Shown: positions 1-4,580 of the stretch, piece after piece
How the letters are laid out: every line of letters starts with the position of its first letter
How positions within the stretch are numbered: position 1 is the first letter of the stretch
DNA from: Planctomycetota bacterium
GTDB taxonomy: Bacteria > Planctomycetota > Phycisphaerae > WQYP01
Direction of reading: 5' to 3'
Assembly (NCBI GenBank): GCA_021805585.1
Contig: JAJZEY010000007.1
Coordinates: 1 to 7,083, forward strand
DNA length: 7,083 nucleotides
Position numbers and translations under genes: made by a program
The notes under the pieces: generated by a model
The model's input: only the letters and a program-made list of their open reading frames with translations
The model's database searches: none
What the model was told of the DNA's origin: nothing

Positions 1-10
1 TATATCTCCT
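1..10 (-). promoter_or_regulatory. Possible ribosome binding site of a gene starting beyond the left edge
   Basis: The minus strand reads AGGAGATATA out of the window (AGGAG at 10-6). It lies about 50 bases after the phosphoesterase stop codon, and no gene occupies 1-58. If a start codon follows within a few bases outside the window, the next gene is co-directional and closely spaced, possibly in an operon. No start codon is visible, so this is an inference. Confidence 0.35.
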
Positions 11-58
11 GCTGCAAAATTCTGATTTAAAACACATGGTCACGGATTCACGGGCGGC

Positions 59-1171
59 TTATCGTCGGCCGGCCAATCGGCGGCGAACCGGCAGCGCCGC
101 CATGGCGATACCGATCAACAATACGGCCAATGAGGCAGGCTCGGGTGTGGCAATCAGCTGACCGGCGGCATTGGTCGCCAGATCGGGTGAGGTAGCCGCA
201 TTTCCGGCATAGCCAAGACCATACATATCTTCTAATGTTCGCAGCACGCTGTAGCTGTTGAATACCTGCTGGGAATTGCCCGCCTGAAACAGTGACGGGT
301 CGCCATTGACGATGGTGGCGATATGATTGCCGTCCGGCAAGGTGTAATTATTCTCATCCCAGGTAACCAGCAGCAAGCTGTCGTGCGTTTTGGCCCATTG
401 CAGGTAGCCGTTCATGTTCTGGGAAAGCCAGGTATCACCGGTGGCAATGCTGCCATTGTGCATGTCATTCTCCAGATTGGGGACGACAAAGGAAACCGTG
501 GGCAAATTCGCGTATCCGGCGGCGGTGGTGGGAAACTGACTGAAGCCGGACATGGTGGAAAGCGGAAGCAGATTACCCGATACCGAGGTAAGCGTCGGGT
601 TCACCCAGTTGACCACCGCATTGTGCTTACGCACATAGGTATCGCTTAGCTGGGCGGAAGTTGCCCCCGATATACCGGTGTAAGGGTTGTAACTGGTCTG
701 ATTATAACTGGTGGCGTTATTGATAGCGGAAAAGCCCTGATTGTATTCCTGGAATGTATCTTTGGCATTCAGCAGCTGCGCCCCCAGGTTCGCCGCATTG
801 GCCAGCGGTTCGGAATATTGCGGCGCCGTGGGTAAATAATCACCCGTGATGCCCTGGTCGCTGCCTGAAAAAATATCCAGATAATTAGGCTGGCTGGGAT
901 GTTCCGGCGAATAGGAACCGGAGTACAGCAGCCCGCCCTGGCCGATGAGTGTGTTATTGATATAGGGCGCATCGGTCGTATCGCCCACAATCTGGCTGTA
1001 GGAATGGTTTTCCTCAATGACCACCACGACATGCTGCGGCGAAAGAATCGTCGCGTCGGCAGCCGGAGCAGCGCAGGTGATAAAACCGCATCCTGCGGCG
1101 ATGGCGCTGAAAGTTGCCGCCAGCCGCCAGTCTCCTTTTTTTGCTGTCTTGATCCGCTTACTGACCATCAT
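59..1171 (-). CDS. Secreted phosphoesterase (acid phosphatase/phospholipase C type) with PEP-CTERM sorting tail
   Basis: This 370-residue protein resembles the phosphoesterase family (Pfam PF04185 type), which hydrolyses phosphomonoesters or phospholipids outside the cytoplasm. Seen in order: a basic N-terminus and hydrophobic segment forming a signal peptide, with likely cleavage after ADA near residue 40; HVVVVIEENHSY at about 47-58, the family's Glu-Asn metal-site motif; HPSQPNYLDIFSG at about 91-103, probably around the nucleophile; VPNLENDMH at 230-238; GDTWL at 245-249; TWDENN at 270-275, probable Asp/Glu metal ligands; and GNHIATI near 281-287. The tail has PEP at 343-345, a hydrophobic helix and RRR at 363-365, the standard PEP-CTERM architecture, which implies exosortase processing. 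An ATG at 1270 in the same frame would add 33 residues, but AGGAG at 1182-1178 sits six bases before the ATG at 1171, and the signal peptide follows it directly. It is divergent from the gene at 1543. The exact substrate is not visible. Confidence 0.88.
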   Translation of the reverse strand: MMVSKRIKTAKKGDWRLAATFSAIAAGCGFITCAAPAADATILSPQHVVVVIEENHSYSQIVGDTTDAPYINNTLIGQGGLLYSGSYSPEHPSQPNYLDIFSGSDQGITGDYLPTAPQYSEPLANAANLGAQLLNAKDTFQEYNQGFSAINNATSYNQTSYNPYTGISGATSAQLSDTYVRKHNAVVNWVNPTLTSVSGNLLPLSTMSGFSQFPTTAAGYANLPTVSFVVPNLENDMHNGSIATGDTWLSQNMNGYLQWAKTHDSLLLVTWDENNYTLPDGNHIATIVNGDPSLFQAGNSQQVFNSYSVLRTLEDMYGLGYAGNAATSPDLATNAAGQLIATPEPASLAVLLIGIAMAALPVRRRLAGRR

Positions 1172-1177
1172 ACTGTT

Positions 1178-1182
1178 CTCCT
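1178..1182 (-). promoter_or_regulatory. Ribosome binding site fixing the start of the phosphoesterase
   Basis: On the minus strand, AGGAG lies six bases upstream of a double ATG (1171 and 1168). This decides against the longer in-frame start at 1270, which would place a hydrophilic, cysteine-containing stretch ahead of the signal peptide. Confidence 0.75.
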
Positions 1183-1246
1183 GAAAAATTCTAACTTCCA
1201 CCGGCACAATGCCGATATTTGACACACAAGACGGCGGCTGCAAGCC

Positions 1247-1263
1247 CCGGCACCCCGTGCCGG
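1247..1263 (-). other. Perfect hairpin in the leader of the phosphoesterase gene
   Basis: CCGGCAC and GTGCCGG form a 7-bp perfect stem with a 3-base loop, 76 bases before the minus-strand start at 1171. A second small stem (CGGCA/TGCCG, 3-base loop) lies at 1202-1214. If transcription starts upstream of 1263, both would fold in the 5' untranslated leader. Any function is unknown. Confidence 0.35.
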
Positions 1264-1339
1264 ATTCCAACCGCGAAACAAGTGTACCGCCGGATTGTTG
1301 GGAGAAAATAAAGATTTGGCGAAAGTTGTGAATGTCATG

Positions 1340-1380
1340 CGTCCGAAAATTGTGAGCATGGGATCAACATTTTCCGGACG
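1340..1380. repeat. Imperfect inverted repeat, 11-bp arms
   Basis: CGTCCGAAAAT at 1340-1350 pairs with ATTTTCCGGACG at 1369-1380, with one extra C in the right arm and an 18-base centre that contains a copy of the repeated motif. It could be a protein-binding dyad or an RNA hairpin. It is not followed by a clear T-run, so a classical terminator is unlikely. Confidence 0.45.
1350..1360 (+). repeat. Motif kTGTGAnCATG, copy 1
   Basis: TTGTGAGCATG. It shares ten defined positions (one of them G/T) with the copies at 1445 and 1492, all on the same strand within about 150 bases. A looser relative, TTGTGA plus four bases plus CATG, lies at 1326-1339. This copy sits in the loop of the inverted repeat at 1340-1380. 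Repetition confined to a divergent promoter region suggests a regulator binding site. Confidence 0.5.
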
Positions 1381-1444
1381 AAACGCGGAATGTCGGCAAC
1401 GCCACCGGGCCGGCTTTACCAATCGCTATTGATTTCTTTGCGCA

Positions 1445-1455
1445 TTGTGAACATG
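1445..1455 (+). repeat. Motif kTGTGAnCATG, copy 2
   Basis: TTGTGAACATG, differing from copy 1 only at the variable seventh base. It lies 88 bases upstream of the start of the TPR phosphodiesterase, where an operator or activator site could act. Confidence 0.5.
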
Positions 1456-1491
1456 AGTGCGGTAGCCTGCCCGACTGGCCGTGGTCGCCGT

Positions 1492-1502
1492 GTGTGATCA
1501 TG
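1492..1502 (+). repeat. Motif kTGTGAnCATG, copy 3
   Basis: GTGTGATCATG, matching the other two copies at every position except the first and seventh. It lies about 40 bases upstream of the gene at 1543, within the likely leader or promoter-proximal DNA. Confidence 0.45.
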
Positions 1503-1542
1503 CGGGAACACCATGAACGGGCTGGAAGTCAGGAATTAAGGG

Positions 1543-3558
1543 ATGGCTGAAAGAATTGCGCGCAAACTGCTGCTCGTCGGCTGGGATTCAGCGGATTGGC
1601 AAATTATTAACCCTCTGCTTGAGCGGGGCCTGATGCCATCGCTGGGCCGCCTGATTGAACAGGGCGTCATGGGAAATCTGGCCAGTATGGAACCGATGAT
1701 TTCGCCCATGCTCTGGACGTCCATCGCCACAGGAAAGCGACCGGAAAAACATGGTATCCTCGGATTTATTGAGCCGGATGCGGACAACCGCTGTGTGCGG
1801 CCGTTCACAAGCACCTCCCGCCGCTGCAAAGCGTTGTGGAATATTCTTTCGCAGTCCGGATTGGAATCTCAGGTGACCGGCTGGTTCGCAGGCCATCCCG
1901 CGGAGCCTGTCCGGGGTGCCTGCGTGAGCGAAATGTTTCAGAAGGCCCCCGGTTCACCGGGGGAAGAATGGCCGGTGAAGGCGGGCACCGTGTATCCACC
2001 GGAAATAGCAGACGATCTGATCGGTTTACGCGTTCATCCGGGCGAAATGGAATCAGGCATGATTCTGCCATTTGTGCCGCGGGCGGCGGAAGTGGATCAG
2101 ACCAAAGACCGCCATCTGGCCACATTGGCCCGCATGCTGGCGGAAAGCATGAGCGTGCACGCCGCGGCGACCTGGCTGATGGAAAATCGAACATGGGATT
2201 TTGCGGCGGTCTATTTTGACGCCGTTGATCATCTGTCGCACGCATTTATGCCCTTTCACCCGCCGCGGCTTCCGGAGGTTCCGGAGCGGGAATTTGAGCT
2301 TTATCGTGATGTGGTGGCGCGTACGTATCAGTATCATGACCTGATGCTGGGCCGCCTGATGCAACTGGCCGGCCCCGCCGCGCATATCCTGGTGCTGTCC
2401 GATCATGGCTTTTACAGCGATCATTTGCGCCCGCGCGCCATCCCCAATGAGCCTTCCGGACCCACGGTTTGTCACCGACCGTTTGGAATATTCTGCCTTT
2501 CCGGTCCGGGCATATTGCGGGATCAGCGGGTCTATGGCGCCGGCATTCTGGATATCGCGCCGACCATCCTGACGCTTTTCGGGTTGCCGGTGGGCCGGGA
2601 CATGGATGGCAAGGTGCTGGGGCAGGCGTTTGAAATCACACCGGAGGTAAACCGCATCGATTCATGGGAATCGCAGACCGGCGACGCGGGCATGCACCCG
2701 GCGGAGCGGCGGCACGATCCGATGGAAGCCCAGGAGGCGGTAGATCAACTTGTGGCGCTGGGTTATCTGACACCGCTGGATGCGGATAGCGGCAAGACTG
2801 TGACGCTGGCAACACAGGAAATTCAGTACAATCTGGCCATTGCCCTGCTCGCCGGCGGAGATTTCACCGCGGCGCTGCCGCTGCTGCGAAAACTTTGCGC
2901 CGCGATTCCCGACCGGCCCCGGATCCGCCTGCTCCTGGCGCAATGTCTGCAACACGCCGGGCACCATGGTGAAGCGCGGAGTATCGTGGAGGAACTTGTC
3001 TCCGGCCATGCCGAAAGTCCGCCCGCGCACCTGCTGTTGGGGTCGCTGCTGTTTGCGGAAGGCAAGGCCGCCGCGGCGATGCGGCATTTACGGCTCGCCG
3101 AGCAAAGCAACCCGCGGATGCCCGGATTGCATTGTGCCATAGGAAGTGTCTATGCCCGCCGCCGCATGTGGAGCCTGGCCCGCCGTGCCTATGCCAGAGC
3201 ACTGGAAATTGATGGCGACAGCCCCATTGCCCATCTGGGCATGGCACGTTGTGCCCTGGCAACGCGGCGGTGGAAGCAGGCTGCGGAGTCCGCCTTAAAG
3301 GCGGTGGGCCTCATGCATGCCTGCCCGGCGGCACACTATGTACTGGGCCTGGCGCTGATCCGGCTTAACAGATTTGAGCGGGCCGTTCAGGCTCTTGAAA
3401 CGTGCCTCCTGTTTAATCCGCGGCACCTGCGCGCGTTGCTGTGGCTGGGCCGCGTTTATCTGCGGGTCTATAAAGACCCGCAAAAAGCCCGCGGCTATTT
3501 CGACCAGGTGGCGGAAATAGAAATAAATCCGGCGGAACCGGCACACCTGCCGGTGTAA
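1543..3558 (+). CDS. Alkaline-phosphatase-superfamily phosphodiesterase with C-terminal TPR repeats
   Basis: This 671-residue protein has an N-terminal type I phosphodiesterase/nucleotide pyrophosphatase-like domain (about 1-365) and a TPR solenoid (about 425-665). Visible active-site elements are LLVGWDSADW with Asp15, a metal ligand; ISPMLWTSIATG with Ser54 at the nucleophile position; KHGI at 69-72; DAVDHLSH with Asp226 and His230; LSDHGF with Asp287 and His288; and CHRPFGIF with His311. This is a full two-metal set, so the enzyme should be active on a phosphodiester or phosphomonoester; the substrate cannot be read. There is no signal peptide or membrane helix, so it is probably cytoplasmic, with the TPRs binding a partner protein. 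About five to seven helix pairs are seen, for example around 426-455, 494-523, 528-557, 562-590, 596-625 and 630-662. AGGA at 1531-1534 lies eight bases before the ATG. Such fusions are familiar in planctomycetes and relatives. It is divergent from the secreted phosphoesterase. Confidence 0.88.
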   Translation: MAERIARKLLLVGWDSADWQIINPLLERGLMPSLGRLIEQGVMGNLASMEPMISPMLWTSIATGKRPEKHGILGFIEPDADNRCVRPFTSTSRRCKALWNILSQSGLESQVTGWFAGHPAEPVRGACVSEMFQKAPGSPGEEWPVKAGTVYPPEIADDLIGLRVHPGEMESGMILPFVPRAAEVDQTKDRHLATLARMLAESMSVHAAATWLMENRTWDFAAVYFDAVDHLSHAFMPFHPPRLPEVPEREFELYRDVVARTYQYHDLMLGRLMQLAGPAAHILVLSDHGFYSDHLRPRAIPNEPSGPTVCHRPFGIFCLSGPGILRDQRVYGAGILDIAPTILTLFGLPVGRDMDGKVLGQAFEITPEVNRIDSWESQTGDAGMHPAERRHDPMEAQEAVDQLVALGYLTPLDADSGKTVTLATQEIQYNLAIALLAGGDFTAALPLLRKLCAAIPDRPRIRLLLAQCLQHAGHHGEARSIVEELVSGHAESPPAHLLLGSLLFAEGKAAAAMRHLRLAEQSNPRMPGLHCAIGSVYARRRMWSLARRAYARALEIDGDSPIAHLGMARCALATRRWKQAAESALKAVGLMHACPAAHYVLGLALIRLNRFERAVQALETCLLFNPRHLRALLWLGRVYLRVYKDPQKARGYFDQVAEIEINPAEPAHLPV

Positions 3559-3578
3559 TTGCCGGCGGCCCGGCCGGC
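3537..3578 (+). terminator. Tandem GC-rich hairpins at the 3' end of the TPR phosphodiesterase gene
   Basis: ACCGGCA/TGCCGGT (3537-3543 and 3548-3554, 4-base loop) overlaps the last codons. It is followed by GCCGGC/GCCGGC (3561-3566 and 3573-3578, 6-base loop) just after the stop codon. Neither has a downstream T-run, so this is not a textbook intrinsic terminator. It could still act as a weak terminator or protect the mRNA 3' end. Confidence 0.3.
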
Positions 3579-3803
3579 CAATGACCACGATGCCGATCGA
3601 CGGCGGGCAGGCTGTTTACCCCACTTCGGTGCTCTATCACAGCGACATTGGCCCGCCCCTTGCTTCATAACTCCGGTTGACCGGGGAAATTTCAATCTTG
3701 TCGGCATGCCCGCCCGCTCCGACATCCGCCAATGTCTCCGGCAGACTTTCAATCGCGGTTGCCGGTGCGTACACTCAGGGTATTCGTGCACCGTACCCAC
3801 GCA

Positions 3804-3828
3804 TAGCCATGCGCTGTATGGCATGCTA
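3804..3828 (+). other. Hairpin upstream of the Tat-signal gene
   Basis: TAGCCATGC and GCATGCTA pair over eight base pairs with one bulged C and an 8-base loop. It ends 12 bases before the AGGAGG site. It could be a leader structure or a protein-binding dyad; there is no T-run for termination. Confidence 0.3.
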
Positions 3829-3840
3829 AAGCGGAAAATC

Positions 3841-3846
3841 AGGAGG
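3841..3846 (+). promoter_or_regulatory. Strong ribosome binding site choosing ATG 3852
   Basis: AGGAGG, a perfect anti-Shine-Dalgarno match, lies five bases before the ATG at 3852. It overlaps the upstream in-frame GTG at 3846, which rules that GTG out as the start. A second ATG at 3861 is possible but less well spaced. Confidence 0.7.
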
Positions 3847-3851
3847 TGGTT

Positions 3852-4427
3852 ATGCCCATCATGAATCGCAGGAACCTGCTGGCCCGAGGCCTTGGAGCGG
3901 CGACGGGGACTCTGGCTGCGTCAGCTGCGATGGCCGGACAAGCGGCGGATGCGGTCGTCAGGACAGCCGCACCCGTCCGGACGCACACGGGTGGCGGAAT
4001 GTTCGGCATCCGCGTTATTGATTCCAAGACCAAGCGCGGCGTTCCGCTGGTGGAATTGCGGACCGTTAACAATATCCGGTATATCACGGATAGCGCCGGC
4101 ATGGCCGCCGTGGGTGATTCAGGCCTGCTGCGGCGACGTTCCGATTTTTTCGCACAAGGCGTGGCTGGGGCACAGCCTGGATGCGTCGGGTCTGGTGGGG
4201 TTGGCGCTATCGGCGGTTTGCCATCAGCAGTGTTGCACGCTAACCGGCGAAGTGCTGCCCGATCAGGGGGAGTCGGTCACCATTGCACAGGGATTCGGCG
4301 ACCACATTGCCATGTGTCGCCCGAGTCCGGATCGCCGCTGACCTGGCAAATTCCACCGTCTCTGAAAAAATGCGGGCGAGTCCATGGCAGGATTCCGCCG
4401 GGTTGGGGCGGAGATCGCGGGCCTTAA
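3852..4427 (+). CDS. Truncated Tat-exported protein (carboxypeptidase-regulatory-like domain) with unrelated tail
   Basis: The open frame encodes 191 residues, but only the first 93 or so look like a real protein. Residues 1-34 form a Tat signal: NRRNLL at 5-10, then an Ala/Gly-rich segment ending AADA. Residues 50-93 (FGIRVIDSKTKRGVPLVEL, then TVNNIRYITDSAG) match the start of a carboxypeptidase-regulatory/transthyretin-like beta-sandwich. That domain stands near the N-terminus of much longer exported proteins I recall from planctomycetes and related bacteria. After GDSGLL (ending at 4130) the frame becomes Arg/Gly/Cys-rich, with poor codon quality. Meanwhile the +1 frame carries a ketoacyl-synthase-like segment. 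The gene is therefore probably a 5' remnant whose reading frame runs on by chance to the TAA at 4425. The good ribosome binding site suggests the gene was once functional. It stands upstream of another Tat-exported protein, the GH92 enzyme. The homology is from memory of the family, not a search. Confidence 0.6.
   Translation: MPIMNRRNLLARGLGAATGTLAASAAMAGQAADAVVRTAAPVRTHTGGGMFGIRVIDSKTKRGVPLVELRTVNNIRYITDSAGMAAVGDSGLLRRRSDFFAQGVAGAQPGCVGSGGVGAIGGLPSAVLHANRRSAARSGGVGHHCTGIRRPHCHVSPESGSPLTWQIPPSLKKCGRVHGRIPPGWGGDRGP
4132..4341 (+). pseudogene. C-terminal fragment of a beta-ketoacyl-ACP synthase-like gene
   Basis: In the frame one base ahead of the Tat-signal gene, about 69 codons read like the end of a KAS (FabF/FabB-type) condensing enzyme. 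FSHKAWLGHSLDASG (from 4147) matches the KAS motif K-x-x-x-G-H with the catalytic Lys (4156) and His (4171), followed by a helix-like GLVGLALSAV. IAQGFGDHIAMCR (from about 4282) matches the GFGGxNxxLV segment near the KAS C-terminus. The TGA at 4339 comes a few residues later, as usual in that family. Third codon positions in this frame are mostly G or C, unlike the overlapping frame, which supports past coding. The N-terminal roughly 80% of such an enzyme, including the active-site Cys, is absent. Only 56 residues follow the His, somewhat fewer than in FabF, so an internal deletion or a divergent subfamily is possible. There is no start codon or ribosome binding site of its own. Chance resemblance remains possible. 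Confidence 0.5.
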
Positions 4428-4517
4428 TTTTAATTGCCCACATTGCCAACAGGAGCCATGGGCGGGCGGTTAAATTCACAGGCGTATCGGTGTCGGATAG
4501 ACGCATCCGGCCAACGA

Positions 4518-4546
4518 TTGAATTCGGATACGGTATGATATATACA
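4518..4546 (+). promoter_or_regulatory. Candidate sigma-70-type promoter for the GH92 gene
   Basis: TTGAAT (4518-4523) and TATACA (4541-4546) are separated by 17 bases in a locally AT-rich stretch, each matching four of six consensus positions. An overlapping alternative -10, TATGAT at 4534-4539, matches better but lacks a good -35. Transcription would start about 30 bases before the gene, suggesting it does not depend on the upstream remnant for expression. Confidence 0.45.
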
Positions 4547-4569
4547 ATCAGAATGCGGTCTTATATGTG

Positions 4570-4574
4570 AAGGA
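4570..4574 (+). promoter_or_regulatory. Ribosome binding site choosing ATG 4581
   Basis: AAGGA lies six bases before the second of two consecutive ATG codons (4581) but only three before the first (4578), so the second is preferred. The choice changes the protein by one residue. Confidence 0.55.
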
Positions 4575-4580
4575 ACGATG

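Larger units (their letters stand above)
1172..1542. promoter_or_regulatory. Divergent intergenic region between two phosphatase-type genes
   Basis: These 371 bases separate divergent genes and must hold both promoters. No convincing coding frame is seen; the open frames here give proteins of no recognisable kind. The region contains an 11-bp motif repeated three times, an imperfect inverted repeat at 1340-1380, and two small GC-rich hairpins in the leader of the minus-strand gene. I could not pick a strong -35/-10 pair for either gene. For the minus strand, TTGCAG (1243-1238) followed 17 bases later by AAATAT is a weak candidate. Confidence 0.6.
3559..3851. other. Intergenic region without recognisable gene
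   Basis: These 293 bases separate the TPR phosphodiesterase gene from the Tat-signal gene. An open frame runs through from 3559, but its translation is rich in Arg, Cys and His, lacks a ribosome binding site and resembles no protein family I know. The region ends in a hairpin (3804-3828) and an AGGAGG site (3841-3846). No convincing promoter was identified. Confidence 0.5.
4342..4577. other. Spacer between the remnant locus and the GH92 gene
   Basis: Apart from the chance extension of the Tat-signal frame to 4427, nothing recognisable is encoded here on either strand. The second half is more AT-rich than the flanking genes and holds the candidate promoter of the GH92 gene. Confidence 0.45.

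Noticed and set aside
1172..1270. N-terminal extension of the phosphoesterase to ATG 1270
   Set aside because: The added 33 residues are unlike a signal peptide and would bury the real one. AGGAG sits at ideal spacing for ATG 1171.
1168..1422. Open frame on the minus strand upstream of the phosphoesterase
   Set aside because: It is Arg/Cys/Trp-rich with no family resemblance and no ribosome binding site, and it overlaps the divergent promoter region and the start of the real gene.
2053..2475. 140-codon minus-strand frame inside the TPR phosphodiesterase gene
   Set aside because: It lies opposite catalytic motifs of a clearly real gene and its translation has no recognisable features, so it is a shadow.
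3602..3714. GGCGGGCA (3602-3609) and TGCCCGCC (3707-3714) as a long-range inverted repeat
   Set aside because: The arms are only 8 bp and about 100 bases apart in GC-rich DNA. The neighbouring pair ATGCCGA/TCGGCAT cannot nest with it in the same fold, so chance is the simpler explanation.
3559..3864. 101-codon plus-strand frame after the TPR phosphodiesterase
   Set aside because: There is no start context; it begins directly after the stop codon with low-quality composition and runs over the ribosome binding site of the next gene.
4240..4506. 88-codon minus-strand frame
   Set aside because: It lies antisense to the ketoacyl-synthase-like fragment, with no ribosome binding site and no recognisable motif.
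4283..4570. 95-codon plus-strand frame before the GH92 gene
   Set aside because: It starts inside the ketoacyl-synthase-like fragment in another frame, resembles nothing, and covers the probable GH92 promoter.
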